DNA of 64,000 nt, from NCBI RefSeq assembly GCF_029891575.1, contig NZ_JARZHF010000002.1, forward strand, positions 491,160 to 555,159, given 5' to 3'. A model generated the notes under the pieces. That model did not search any database. It was not told where the DNA came from and saw only the letters and a program-made list of their open reading frames with translations. The stretch's first letter is position 1, and every line of letters starts with the position of its first letter. The position numbers and the translations under genes are program-made. This document shows positions 47,956 through 57,537 of the stretch, piece by piece. The DNA is from Salipaludibacillus daqingensis. GTDB taxonomy: Bacteria > Bacillota > Bacilli > Bacillales > Salisediminibacteriaceae.

Positions 47956-50900
47956 TCACTTATCTTTTTTATTATCTCTTTGATTTCTTTCAACTATCTT
48001 TTCTAAAAGACTTAGAAGATCATCTCTGGACATTTCAGAAGACTTGTGACGATCTTTTCTTGAAGGAAGGTTTTCCGCACTTCCTCCATCAAACACTTGA
48101 TCTGAAATTTCCTCTTCGTTTTCATATGTTTCATGTTCAGTCACTGTTTCATCGTAGTGTGCATCTAATTCATTGGCAGGTTCTTCTTCAACTGCCTTGT
48201 AAAATTCAGAGAAATCAGTGTGTGAACTATTCGATGATTCTTGGCTTAATTTCGGATAATGCATCCGACCTTCACCTTGCTCTTTTGAATACTTTTCATC
48301 CAACAAATAAGCAGGAACCATTTCCCCATCAGGCATCATATACTTTCGGTTAAGATGTCTTGTATCTCGATCGAAGAAACTATAAACGACTGGGATTAAT
48401 ATAAGTGTTAAGAATGTTGCACTTATCATCCCGCTAATAACAGTGATTGCTAACGGTTGTTGAATCTCTGTTCCTTCACCAAAACCTAACGCTAATGGAA
48501 CTAGTGCTAAAATCGTTGTCGATGCTGTCATTAATATAGGTCGTGCACGGTCTTTAACACCTTCGACAATAGCATCATAGCTCTTATATCCTAATTCCTT
48601 ACGTTGGTTAATATAATCCACTAAAACAATCGAATTATTAACAACGATACCTACGAGCACGATGATTCCTATAAATCCTGTTACACTGATAGGCGTTTGT
48701 GTCAGCGTCAATCCTATTGCTACACCAATGACTACAAGTGGAACAGTAAACATAATCACGAATGGATATCGTAATGACTCAAATTGAGCTGCCAAAACTA
48801 AGTAGACGAATACTACTGCTAATATTAATGCTAATGTTAGATCACTAATCGCATCCTCTAATAACTGTTGGTCTCCCGTAAATGAAATACTCGTCTCCGT
48901 CGGCAAGCCATAATCATCAATGGTATCTTGAACGATCGTATTAATCTCGCCAAGATTATACTCTGATCCAAAAGCAAGTGAAAATTGAACCGATTCTTCT
49001 TGGTTTATTCTATTAATTGTTTCAGGACCTTCGCCTTCCTCAATCTCTGCTAAATCACTTAATGGAACATATTCTCCTTCAGGATTTCTTAATAACAAGT
49101 TTTCGAGAGCTTCCACATTTTCAATATATTCATCATCGTAACGAACGTTGACTTCTAGCACATCGTTTTCATCAGTTACAATTTGTGTGGCAAACACACC
49201 TCGCGTATTGTTATCTACTACTTCAGCAATTTGCGCTGGGCTGAATCCTTCTTCTCTCGCAGCCTCATCATCTATTAAAATTTGTAATTCTGGTATGGTG
49301 TCTTCAAGCGTGTTTGAAACTTCATTGAATTCACTCATATCATCAAACTCTTCTAGTAGGTCTCCAGCGACTTCTTCTAATTGTTGTGGATTGGAGTCAT
49401 TTAGGTCAAAACTAAACGTATTTGGATCACTACCAAATGAAGCATCCATCGATATCGAAATATCCGCATCAGAAGCTGCACGCTCAATATCTTGACGAAT
49501 ATCTTCAGAGAAGTCCATCGTGGACACATCTCGGTCACTAATCGGGATCATCGTTACATAAATCACCGCCTCATGACCATTTCCAGTGCCCCCCATCGGG
49601 CCTTGGTCACCACTGGATCCTGTTACACTTGTGTAATTTTGAATGAGTGATTCCCCATCTAAGATTTCTTCAATTTCTTGTACATCTTCATATGTGACGT
49701 CTAGCGGCGTACCAGGTTCATTTTCAATATCAATTTGGAAGAAACCTTCATCTGTTGCAGGTAAAAATTCTGTACCTACTGTTGTTACACCAAATCCACC
49801 AGTTATAAGTAACCCAACTGTGATGATAAAAACAATTGCTCGGTTTTTTAACGACCACCTTGTAGAGCGATCGAAAAACTTAACAAATTTAGATTTCTTA
49901 CGTTTTTCTTCAATATTTTCTTTTGGAGCCTTTAACCATTTACTTGCAAGCATCGGCACGACCGTTAATGCAACAGCTAACGATGCTAATAAACTAAAGG
50001 ATACGGTTAAGGCAAATTCTCTAAATAAATTTCCGACAATACCTGAGATAAACACAACAGGTAAAAACACCGAAATCGTTGTTAATGTTGAAGCAGTAAT
50101 AGCTGTTGCCACTTCTTTTGTTCCATCTAATGCTGCTTTCTTAGGATCTTTCCCCATGGATAAATGTCGATAAATATTTTCGATAACGACGATAGAGTTA
50201 TCAACCAGCATTCCAATACCTAATGCTAATCCACCTAAAGTCATAATATTTAACGAAAAGTTCGTGAAAAATAAGAGAACAAATGTCACGATAACTGAAA
50301 ATGGTATTGCTATTCCTATAAGTAACGGTGTTTTCACACTTCTTAAAAATAGGAAGAGAACAATCATAGCAATAATACCACCTGCTACAAGAGCTAAAGC
50401 AACGTTAGCTATTGCCTCATCAATATATTCCCCCTGATTAAATAAAACCGCTGAGTCAATATCTTCATATTTGTCTTGTGACAATAATTCATCTATTTCA
50501 TCAATAAACGCTCTCGAAACTTGGGCAGTATTCGCATCTGCTTGTTGTTGAACACTCAATAAAATAGAATCATCTTGATTTGTCTGAGTGATCGTATCTG
50601 TAGGTTCAGGTCCGACAGCAACAGTTGCTACGTCTGAAACTGTCACATCTTCTTCCGTTTCAACGTCGGTAGTTAGAACGATATCCTCGATATCTTCAAC
50701 CCCACCCATTTCAAACAATACGCGAGTCGTAATTTCTGAACCACCACTTTCAACAATACCACCAGGAGCCGTAATATTATGTGATTGTAATGTTTGAACG
50801 ACATCTGATTGATCAAGGTTATTTTCTTCTAATAGATCTTGATCAAGAGAAACCTCTATTTCATCTATTGCATCACCTAATAAATCGATCGTAGCAATGC

Positions 50901-51396
50901 CATCAATTTTTAATAATTCCGTTTCCATGTCTCTAACTAATGCATCTAATTCTACATCATCATCGATCGCTGATAACGATAGTTGTATGATTGGAAACTG
51001 AGATGGGTCAAACTTTAAAAATTGAGGTGTTCCAGCGCCACTTGGTAAAGGAGTTTGGTTCATCGCTGTAATAATATCATTTTCTACATCATCAATGGAC
51101 GTCGTCCATGAAAACTCCAAAATGGTTAACGAAGACCCTTCCATTGAGATTGTACTTATATTATTTAGCCCCGCTGTTGTTGACAAGCTATTTTCCATCG
51201 GCCTTGATACTTTATCTACAACCTCTTCAGGACTCGCATCTTGGTAACTTGTTACAACTGCTGCGATAGGTGCTTCTATATCTGGTATTAATTTCAATGG
51301 AATATTCGTTAAAGAAATAGCTCCTAATAAAAGAAATAATGCCATGGTTACTAGTGTAAATACTGGTCGTTTGATCGAAAAGTTCGTAATGTTCAT
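47956..51396 (-). CDS. RND family efflux pump, AcrB/SwrC type
   Basis: A 1146-residue pump with twelve membrane helices and two large outside loops. The N-terminus MNITNFSIKRPVFTLVTMALF, the TM4 motif GMLVDNSIVVIENIYRHL (proton-relay Asp) and FIGIIVLVGIVVNNSIVLVDYINQ in the second half are typical of HAE1/SwrC pumps. It carries an unusual acidic, charged cytoplasmic tail of about 110 residues. No membrane-fusion protein gene is adjacent, as for B. subtilis SwrC. Its ATG overlaps the stop of a MarR gene by ATGA, so both are one regulated unit. Likely exports drugs, surfactin-like compounds or lipids. Confidence 0.93.
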   Translation of the reverse strand: MNITNFSIKRPVFTLVTMALFLLLGAISLTNIPLKLIPDIEAPIAAVVTSYQDASPEEVVDKVSRPMENSLSTTAGLNNISTISMEGSSLTILEFSWTTSIDDVENDIITAMNQTPLPSGAGTPQFLKFDPSQFPIIQLSLSAIDDDVELDALVRDMETELLKIDGIATIDLLGDAIDEIEVSLDQDLLEENNLDQSDVVQTLQSHNITAPGGIVESGGSEITTRVLFEMGGVEDIEDIVLTTDVETEEDVTVSDVATVAVGPEPTDTITQTNQDDSILLSVQQQADANTAQVSRAFIDEIDELLSQDKYEDIDSAVLFNQGEYIDEAIANVALALVAGGIIAMIVLFLFLRSVKTPLLIGIAIPFSVIVTFVLLFFTNFSLNIMTLGGLALGIGMLVDNSIVVIENIYRHLSMGKDPKKAALDGTKEVATAITASTLTTISVFLPVVFISGIVGNLFREFALTVSFSLLASLAVALTVVPMLASKWLKAPKENIEEKRKKSKFVKFFDRSTRWSLKNRAIVFIITVGLLITGGFGVTTVGTEFLPATDEGFFQIDIENEPGTPLDVTYEDVQEIEEILDGESLIQNYTSVTGSSGDQGPMGGTGNGHEAVIYVTMIPISDRDVSTMDFSEDIRQDIERAASDADISISMDASFGSDPNTFSFDLNDSNPQQLEEVAGDLLEEFDDMSEFNEVSNTLEDTIPELQILIDDEAAREEGFSPAQIAEVVDNNTRGVFATQIVTDENDVLEVNVRYDDEYIENVEALENLLLRNPEGEYVPLSDLAEIEEGEGPETINRINQEESVQFSLAFGSEYNLGEINTIVQDTIDDYGLPTETSISFTGDQQLLEDAISDLTLALILAVVFVYLVLAAQFESLRYPFVIMFTVPLVVIGVAIGLTLTQTPISVTGFIGIIVLVGIVVNNSIVLVDYINQRKELGYKSYDAIVEGVKDRARPILMTASTTILALVPLALGFGEGTEIQQPLAITVISGMISATFLTLILIPVVYSFFDRDTRHLNRKYMMPDGEMVPAYLLDEKYSKEQGEGRMHYPKLSQESSNSSHTDFSEFYKAVEEEPANELDAHYDETVTEHETYENEEEISDQVFDGGSAENLPSRKDRHKSSEMSRDDLLSLLEKIVERNQRDNKKDK

Positions 51397-51842
51397 TCTG
51401 GATCCCCTTTCTCTGTTTCAATAATTGTCTCATGAAGTTTTCTAAAGGCATCCATGACTTCAATCAAATCTTTTTCACTCATTTTAGATAAATACTTATT
51501 AATTATTTCACTGCGATTCTCATCCATCATTGCTAGTATATCTTTACCTTTTGAACCTAAGCGTAAAATCGTACTTCGACGATTGGATTCATCAATTTCT
51601 CTATAGATGATGTCCAATTGTTCTAATTTCGCAACCATTTGGCTTATTGCACTAGCTGAAACGTTCATATGATATGCTAAATCTTTCACATGTTTTACGC
51701 CTTTTTTAGCAACTAAAATCAACATTAGTTGCTGATTCGAAGACAGACAATTTTCATATTCAGTACCAAATTCTCGATTTAATATTAAGCTAATATCAAA
51801 TACTCTCTCTTCGATATCAGAAATAACTTCATGAATATCCAT
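51393..51842 (-). CDS. MarR family repressor of the RND pump
   Basis: A 149-residue MarR-type winged-helix protein with dimer helices at both ends, the recognition region LAYHMNVSASAISQMVAKLEQLDIIYRE and the beta-wing DESNRRSTILRLGSKG. It is cotranscribed with the RND pump and shares ATGA with it. A perfect 8-bp inverted repeat overlaps the -10 of its own promoter, so it probably represses the operon until a ligand binds. ATG 51842 follows GGGGTGTTTT; an ATG at 51854 lies in front without a ribosome site. Confidence 0.88.
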   Translation of the reverse strand: MDIHEVISDIEERVFDISLILNREFGTEYENCLSSNQQLMLILVAKKGVKHVKDLAYHMNVSASAISQMVAKLEQLDIIYREIDESNRRSTILRLGSKGKDILAMMDENRSEIINKYLSKMSEKDLIEVMDAFRKLHETIIETEKGDPE

Positions 51843-52151
51843 AAAACACCCCATAAATTATTAAGTATTTAAATAGTTAATTTTCTTAACTATATACACT
51901 CTTTTTTTTACTGTCAATGATTTAGCATTCAAATGGAATACAGTATAAATTATTAAGTAACTAAACTATTATTTTCGTTTACTATGAAGATCTACAGCCT
52001 TCATTGTCTACGATTTAATACTACAAAAACATACTAATCGATTCACAATGATAAATCCTATGGTGACATTATTATAAGCTTCAGTTTAATGTAAATATCA
52101 ATAATCGAATAAAAAAATCATGCCTCTCATTTGAGTACATGATCTTTTTAC
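51843..52151. promoter_or_regulatory. Promoter and operator of the MarR-RND operon; gene-free region
   Basis: On the minus strand TTGACA (51917-51912), 17 bp, TATAGT (51894-51889) form an almost ideal sigma-A promoter. The palindrome ATAGTTAA-N5-TTAACTAT (51873-51893) covers the -10 and start region, the expected MarR operator. The remainder is AT-rich, with a terminator for the sigma-54 activator gene at its right end. Confidence 0.75.
52107..52147 (-). terminator. Terminator after the sigma-54 activator gene
   Basis: ATCATG pairs with CATGAT, with CTC/GAG pairing inside the loop; the minus strand continues into a T-run of seven. Confidence 0.7.
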
Positions 52152-54224
52152 TTATATTTGTATTTTAGTCATCGATCGTAAATGTTCCTTTCCTGCTTCT
52201 GTAATTTTTGTACCAACCCTTCCCCTATGGATACTTACATAACCTTTATTACTCAGTAGATGTAGCCGGTATCTAACTTGTTGTTCCGTTAATGACTGTT
52301 TTTTTTCAATGGTTTCATCAACAATTTTTTTTCTACTAATGCTAGTTTCTTTTAGCTGTAGTTCATCGACAATGGAGAGGACAAAGGACAACTCTTCTTC
52401 GTCGATGGATGGTTCTTTTGGCCAATGTTGAGAAGAATAATCACTTACGGGAACAGAAAAAAGTTCTTTCGGTTCTCCTTGGAAAAATGATTCACTTGGG
52501 ATATCTTTTAATAGTACTTCATTATTTTCACAAACTGTAAGCATATAATCAATGGTATTTTTCAATTCTCGAATGTTACCATACCAATGATACTTCCTTA
52601 ATTGTTGGAAAACTAGTGGATGGACTTTCACATCATTTAATTCAGATTGCTGTATAAAATATCGAATGAGTTCATCGATATCGTCTTTTCGATACCTCAG
52701 TTCAGGTAAATGAATAAATAAGACTTTTAGGCGATGAAATAAATCTTCACGAAATTCATTTTTATCGATTAAAGTAAGTAAATGTCGATTTGTGGCAGCA
52801 ACAATTCTTACATCCACAGGAATAATTTCACTTCCTCCAATACGAAGAAGTTCTTTTTCTTGCAATACTCTTAAGAGCCTCGCTTGCACTTTCAAACTAA
52901 TATCTCCAATTTCATCAAGGAAAATAGTTCCTCCATGTGACTGTTCAAAAAGTCCTTTTCTACCACCTTTTTTAGCGCCTGTAAAAGCTCCCTCTTCATA
53001 TCCGAATAACTCACTTTCAACTAGGTCTTCGGGAAGAGCACTGAAGTTCACAGCAAGAAAGGGACCATTTCGTCTTTTCGACTCATTGTGAATAGAACTT
53101 GCAAACAATTCCTTGCCTGTTCCACTTTCTCCTTCAATTAATACAGTAAGGTCTGATTTCGCCAATTTACTAGCAATTCTTTTTGTTTCAATTAATTTTT
53201 CGTTTTTACCGATAATATCTTGAAAAGTATACTTAGCGAAATGTCCTTTTTTGATCAATTCCCGTCTTCTTTTATTTTCCATTTCTATCGCTTCACCAGC
53301 ATTTTTAAAGGTAACAACTTTTGTTCCATCTGCTTCTATCGTAAATTTATGAACGATGATATCGGCTTGTTCAATCGTGAAATAGCGGTTCGTTTCTCCT
53401 TTATTTTCCAACACAAACGATACAAGTTCTTCATTTACTAAAATATCGTTTACATGGCGACCGATAACTCTTTTTCCACGAATATGAAGGATTTCTTCTA
53501 ATATCCCGTTAAAGACTGTGATGATACCATTCTCATTTACTGCTAAAATTCCATCATGAACACCATCAACTACTTTTTTTAAATGCTCGCTTACTCTTGT
53601 TGCTTCTTTTGTACTATCAGAAATTCGTTTACTAAGGTCGATAATTTTTTGAATATATCTATGAGACACTTCTTGATTTTTCTCTTTTCCTAATCCTAGT
53701 TCACTAAGGATAGCAATAATGGAACTCATATCTATTAACCTAGGGCGGATATTAATCGTAGATTCAACAAAACTTGGAACTAAGTCCATTTTTCCTGGCG
53801 TAATTGCAATGGAAACTCGTTTGACCATTTTTTTACCCGGGAAATAGGGAAAGTATTTCAAGTGGTCTACTCCTAAATCTTTTAGAGATTGGATTGCCTC
53901 ATTTACAGTTTCAGGGTAATCATTTACATAAAGAACTTCTGTCCCACTCGGAAGTTCAAATAGTTGATCGATGTAATGAAAGTTCACAATTCTATTTGCT
54001 ATTAATTGTTTGCAGTTTGAAGAAATGTAAGGAGAGACTTCTTTTTTCATTAATAAAGAAGATAAGAGTACTACTTCATTATCAATGAACGGTAGTATAT
54101 CATCTTCCACTGCATAGCTTTCAATTTCAATAAAGTCTCCAATGATATCTTCTAATTGCTCCACTAACGTTCTTTTCGTTTCAGTAGAACCTACTATGAG
54201 AATCATTCGATTTGGTGTTTTCAT
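52152..54224 (-). CDS. Sigma-54-dependent transcriptional activator (PrpR-like N-terminus)
   Basis: A 690-residue bacterial enhancer-binding protein: N-terminal PrpR-type sensor (about 1-170), a PAS domain (about 215-320, VVDGVHDGILAVNENGIITVFN), and the AAA+ motor with Walker A GESGTGKE, the sigma-54-contact loop GAFTGAKKGG, Walker B GGTIFLDEIGD and the arginine-finger region. The C-terminus is not a Fis-type HTH but a winged-helix-like segment (LTEQQVRYRLHLLSNKGYVS). It very likely drives the adjacent iadA/opp operon, which has a -24/-12 promoter. The start at ATG 54224 follows GGGTGATAAA; ATG 54236 is possible. Confidence 0.9.
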   Translation of the reverse strand: MKTPNRMILIVGSTETKRTLVEQLEDIIGDFIEIESYAVEDDILPFIDNEVVLLSSLLMKKEVSPYISSNCKQLIANRIVNFHYIDQLFELPSGTEVLYVNDYPETVNEAIQSLKDLGVDHLKYFPYFPGKKMVKRVSIAITPGKMDLVPSFVESTINIRPRLIDMSSIIAILSELGLGKEKNQEVSHRYIQKIIDLSKRISDSTKEATRVSEHLKKVVDGVHDGILAVNENGIITVFNGILEEILHIRGKRVIGRHVNDILVNEELVSFVLENKGETNRYFTIEQADIIVHKFTIEADGTKVVTFKNAGEAIEMENKRRRELIKKGHFAKYTFQDIIGKNEKLIETKRIASKLAKSDLTVLIEGESGTGKELFASSIHNESKRRNGPFLAVNFSALPEDLVESELFGYEEGAFTGAKKGGRKGLFEQSHGGTIFLDEIGDISLKVQARLLRVLQEKELLRIGGSEIIPVDVRIVAATNRHLLTLIDKNEFREDLFHRLKVLFIHLPELRYRKDDIDELIRYFIQQSELNDVKVHPLVFQQLRKYHWYGNIRELKNTIDYMLTVCENNEVLLKDIPSESFFQGEPKELFSVPVSDYSSQHWPKEPSIDEEELSFVLSIVDELQLKETSISRKKIVDETIEKKQSLTEQQVRYRLHLLSNKGYVSIHRGRVGTKITEAGKEHLRSMTKIQI

Positions 54225-54317
54225 TTTATCACCCATTCAAATTTATTGGTTTATCCTATTCAACCAATTATACACCATTTTATTTTTTAGAAGAAGTTTT
54301 ATAACGGTCATTATAAC

Positions 54318-54356
54318 GAATAACCTGCATCCTAATGAAAGAATGCAGGTCCCGTT
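54318..54356 (-). terminator. Possible terminator after iadA
   Basis: Arms ACCTGCAT and ATGCAGGT with a 12-base loop directly after the iadA stop; no clear T-run, so it may be weak. Confidence 0.45.
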
Positions 54357-55528
54357 TATTCAAATGTACCTTTTACAAGTATTTCTTTTTTGCTCATCAT
54401 CCATTGACCTTTCGCCATCACACTGTCAATTGAAAATGAATCTTTGGTAATGAGGAGGATATCAGCATCATTTCCTTCTTTGATGGTACCTTTGTTATCT
54501 AATTTAAGTATGCGAGCTGGGTTTTCTGTTGCTACTTTCCAAACTTTCTCAATTGGAAGTTTTTCTTCTGTAATAGCATCCCTTAATTCATTAAATAAAC
54601 TGACAACTTTCCCAATACCCAAACCTATAAATTTGCTATTTTTATCAAACCTAGGTAAACTACCTTGACCGTCAGATGTAAATGTAATTTGCTCAATTGG
54701 TACCCCTTCATCAAGCATACGCTTTAGTCCTTTACTACTTTTCAAATTATCGTCATTTATCTCATCATCAAGACAACTCGTTGTAAAATCTACGTAGCCA
54801 CCTTTTTTAGCGTATTTAATACCTGTAGTAAGAAGTTCTTCGTGACGATTAATGTGAGTTGGCAAAAATTGTGTAATTGGAATATTTGTCGTTTTCACCA
54901 CTTCTTCAATGAGTTGAAGTTGGTCCGCACCGTCCCCTACGTGAATATTAACGATGCCACCTTTCCCGGATAGAATTCCTCCTATACGAGCTTCGCTTGC
55001 TAATCGAGCTAATTCACCCGCAGTAGGCTGAGAAGAGCGATGGTCTGCAATCGCAATTTCTCCTGCTCCGATGATTTCATGGACGAGCATAATATCATTT
55101 TGCAAAGATCCGGTTAATGTCTTAATCGGCAGGTGATAATTCCCACTTTGACAATAACAAGTAATCCCTTCCTCTTCTAGCCCCTTCGCTTTCGCAACTA
55201 AATTAGCCATTGTTCTCGTTGTTCCATCTGTTCCAATTACACCTACAACGGATGTAATACCTGCTTGAATACAGTCTGAAAGAGGTAATTCAGGTGTTCT
55301 CGTTTTAAAACTACCTTCCCCTCCACCACCAGTAATATGTACATGCCCATCAATCAAACCAGGCACGAGGTAATTTCCTTTCGCATCAACTACATCAATA
55401 TATTCTGCCATGGCAGAGGCATCTATATCCGCGGAAATGGTAATGATTTTTCCCCCACCAATAAGAACATCTTTCTCCCCTAAAGGGGTAGGAGTATATA
55501 CATCTGCATTTTTTATAAGTGTCAGCAT
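54356..55528 (-). CDS. iadA: Isoaspartyl dipeptidase (beta-aspartyl-peptidase)
   Basis: A 390-residue metal-dependent amidohydrolase. It has the metal-binding LIDGHVHITGGGGEGSF (His-x-His), IADHRSSQPT, VNIHVGDGADQL, FLPTHINRH and the catalytic Asp in TFTSDGQGSLPRFD. The enzyme cleaves dipeptides with a beta-aspartyl link, formed by Asp/Asn ageing. It is the last gene of a peptide importer operon (38 bp after the DppF-type ATPase), so imported isoaspartyl peptides are its probable substrate. ATG at 55528 follows AAAGGCGGGATAAG. Confidence 0.93.
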   Translation of the reverse strand: MLTLIKNADVYTPTPLGEKDVLIGGGKIITISADIDASAMAEYIDVVDAKGNYLVPGLIDGHVHITGGGGEGSFKTRTPELPLSDCIQAGITSVVGVIGTDGTTRTMANLVAKAKGLEEEGITCYCQSGNYHLPIKTLTGSLQNDIMLVHEIIGAGEIAIADHRSSQPTAGELARLASEARIGGILSGKGGIVNIHVGDGADQLQLIEEVVKTTNIPITQFLPTHINRHEELLTTGIKYAKKGGYVDFTTSCLDDEINDDNLKSSKGLKRMLDEGVPIEQITFTSDGQGSLPRFDKNSKFIGLGIGKVVSLFNELRDAITEEKLPIEKVWKVATENPARILKLDNKGTIKEGNDADILLITKDSFSIDSVMAKGQWMMSKKEILVKGTFE

Positions 55529-55566
55529 CTTATCCCGCCTTTACTAGTCGTTTCGGTTGACTTCGT

Positions 55567-56541
55567 TTATTCGTCATACAAGTGACAAGCTACTTCTTGC
55601 TCTGCATTCATTTTTAGTAACTGAGGTCTATCATGATGACAGCGGTCAAATGCTTTCGGACAACGACCTACAAATGCACAACCTTTAGGTGGATCTACTG
55701 GAGATGGAACATCTCCTTTAAGGATGATTCTTTCTTTTTTATCTCTTGGGTTTGAAATTGGAATCGCTTCTAAAAGTGTTTGAGTATAAGGATGAAGTGG
55801 GTTTTCAAAAATTTTCTCTGTCGAACCTGTTTCAGCCATTCTCCCTAAATACATAACAGCTACACGATCACATAAGTGGCGAACAACACTTAAATCATGA
55901 GATATAAATAAATAGGTTAAATCAAAATCTTTTTGCAAATCTTTCAGTAGATTCAGCACTTGAGCTTGAATAGATACATCAAGTGCCGCTACTGGTTCGT
56001 CTGCAATAATTAACTTAGGATTGAGAATCAACGCCCTAGCAATACCAATTCGTTGTCGTTGACCACCCGAAAATTCATGAGCATATCGGTAGGCAAAATT
56101 TCGATTTAACCCTACAACATCAAGCATTTTATTGATTCGTTCGATTCTCTCTTTCTTACTTTTTACCCCATGAGCTTTCAATGGTTCAGCCAAAATGTCT
56201 TCTACAGTTAATCTCGGATTTAATGAAGCGTATGGATCTTGAAAAACCATTTGCATATCTTTTCTTCGTTCTCTTAAATCACCTTTCGCTAATTCAGCTA
56301 AATTTTCTCCTTGAAAGGTAATTTCTCCTTCTGTCACAGGAACTAATTGAGTTATCCCTCGCCCAGTCGTTGATTTTCCACAGCCAGATTCTCCAACTAG
56401 GCCAAGTGTTTCTCCTTCTTTTATTAAAAAAGAAATATCATCAACAGCTTTTACATACGTGACTTTCTTTTTTATAACACCTTTTTTTATTGGGAAATAT
56501 ATTTTCAAATTGTTTACTTCTAACAACGGATTAGCTGTCAA
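55567..56541 (-). CDS. Oligopeptide/dipeptide ABC transporter ATPase, DppF/OppF type
   Basis: A 324-residue ATPase: Walker A GESGCGKSTTGRGI, signature HEFSGGQRQRIGIARAL, Walker B LIIADEPVAALD and the C-terminal oligopeptide-specific motif GCAFVGRCPKAFDRCHHDRPQ, with Cys residues that bind an Fe-S cluster in related proteins. It powers peptide uptake with the DppD-type ATPase. The start is TTG 56541, six bases after GGGGGTG; a longer frame from 56568 overlaps the upstream gene. Overlap with dppD-type gene (ends 56531) suggests coupling. Confidence 0.93.
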   Translation of the reverse strand: MTANPLLEVNNLKIYFPIKKGVIKKKVTYVKAVDDISFLIKEGETLGLVGESGCGKSTTGRGITQLVPVTEGEITFQGENLAELAKGDLRERRKDMQMVFQDPYASLNPRLTVEDILAEPLKAHGVKSKKERIERINKMLDVVGLNRNFAYRYAHEFSGGQRQRIGIARALILNPKLIIADEPVAALDVSIQAQVLNLLKDLQKDFDLTYLFISHDLSVVRHLCDRVAVMYLGRMAETGSTEKIFENPLHPYTQTLLEAIPISNPRDKKERIILKGDVPSPVDPPKGCAFVGRCPKAFDRCHHDRPQLLKMNAEQEVACHLYDE

Positions 56542-57535
56542 TTTCCGCACCCCCTTCTTCTTCTGCATAGAGCCAACAGCGACATTGATGTCCTTCTTTC
56601 ATTTTTAATAGTGGGGGATCTTCTGTGTAGCATCGAGGCATCACTTTGTCACATCGGTCAGCAAATCGACACCCTCGTTCGACTGTTCCTGCTTGAGGCA
56701 CTTGCCCACGAATAGAATACAAACGATCAATTTTTTCTGTCGCTTTAGGTATGGACCCTAGTAAACCTAATGTGTAAGGGTGTTTTGGGTCATTAAATAA
56801 TGTATCCACATCTGTTTCTTCCACGACTTGACCAGAGTACATCACGACTACTCGATCACACATTTCTGCTACGACACCTAAATCATGAGTAATAAACATA
56901 ATCGATGTATCTGTTTTTTCTTTTAAATCTCTCATTAAGTTAAGAATTTGCGCTTGTATAGTCACGTCCAATGCCGTTGTAGGCTCATCTGCAATGAGTA
57001 ATTTCGGTTGACAAGCAAGCCCTATAGCAATCATTACTCGTTGCCTCATTCCACCTGACAACTGATATGGATAGTTATGATATATTTGCTCTGGTCTTGG
57101 AATACCAACTAACTTTAACATTTCAATCGATCTATTTCGTGCTGCCGATTTGTTCATTTCATTATGCAAAAGCAACACTTCATTAATTTGTTTCCCTATC
57201 GTGAATACAGGATTTAATGAAGTCATCGGTTCCTGGAAAATCATTGAAATTTCATTACCTCGAACTTTTCGCATCTCTTTTTCTTTGAAATCTAGTAGAT
57301 TTTTCCCTTCAAACTCAATCGTTCCATTAGCTACTCTTCCAGGCGGAGATGGAATTAACCCCATAATCGATAAAGAGGTTACACTTTTCCCACAACCAGA
57401 TTCCCCAACGACTCCAAGAGTTTCACCCGCTTTAATCGAAAAAGAGATTCCATCTACGACAGAAAGTTCTTTTCCTTCACTTTTAAAATTTATCGTCAAA
57501 TCTTTTATATCTAATACATTTTTAGTCATTGTCAT
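56531..57535 (-). CDS. Oligopeptide/dipeptide ABC transporter ATPase, DppD/OppD type
   Basis: A 334-residue ATPase: Walker A GESGCGKSVTSLSI, Q-loop FQEPMTSLNPV, signature YQLSGGMRQRVMIAIGLA, Walker B LLIADEPTTALD and the C-terminal motif GCRFADRCDKVMPRCYTEDPP. It pairs with the DppF-type protein to power the peptide permease. The ATG at 57535 follows AAGGAGTAGTG, where the TAG is the stop of the preceding permease; GTG 57538 or ATG 57529 are alternatives within the same site. Confidence 0.92.
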   Translation of the reverse strand: MTMTKNVLDIKDLTINFKSEGKELSVVDGISFSIKAGETLGVVGESGCGKSVTSLSIMGLIPSPPGRVANGTIEFEGKNLLDFKEKEMRKVRGNEISMIFQEPMTSLNPVFTIGKQINEVLLLHNEMNKSAARNRSIEMLKLVGIPRPEQIYHNYPYQLSGGMRQRVMIAIGLACQPKLLIADEPTTALDVTIQAQILNLMRDLKEKTDTSIMFITHDLGVVAEMCDRVVVMYSGQVVEETDVDTLFNDPKHPYTLGLLGSIPKATEKIDRLYSIRGQVPQAGTVERGCRFADRCDKVMPRCYTEDPPLLKMKEGHQCRCWLYAEEEGGAEIDS

Positions 57536-57537
57536 CA

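Noticed and set aside
48060..50800. Several long plus-strand frames opposite the RND pump gene
   Set aside because: They are shadows of a highly conserved gene on the other strand and have no start signals.
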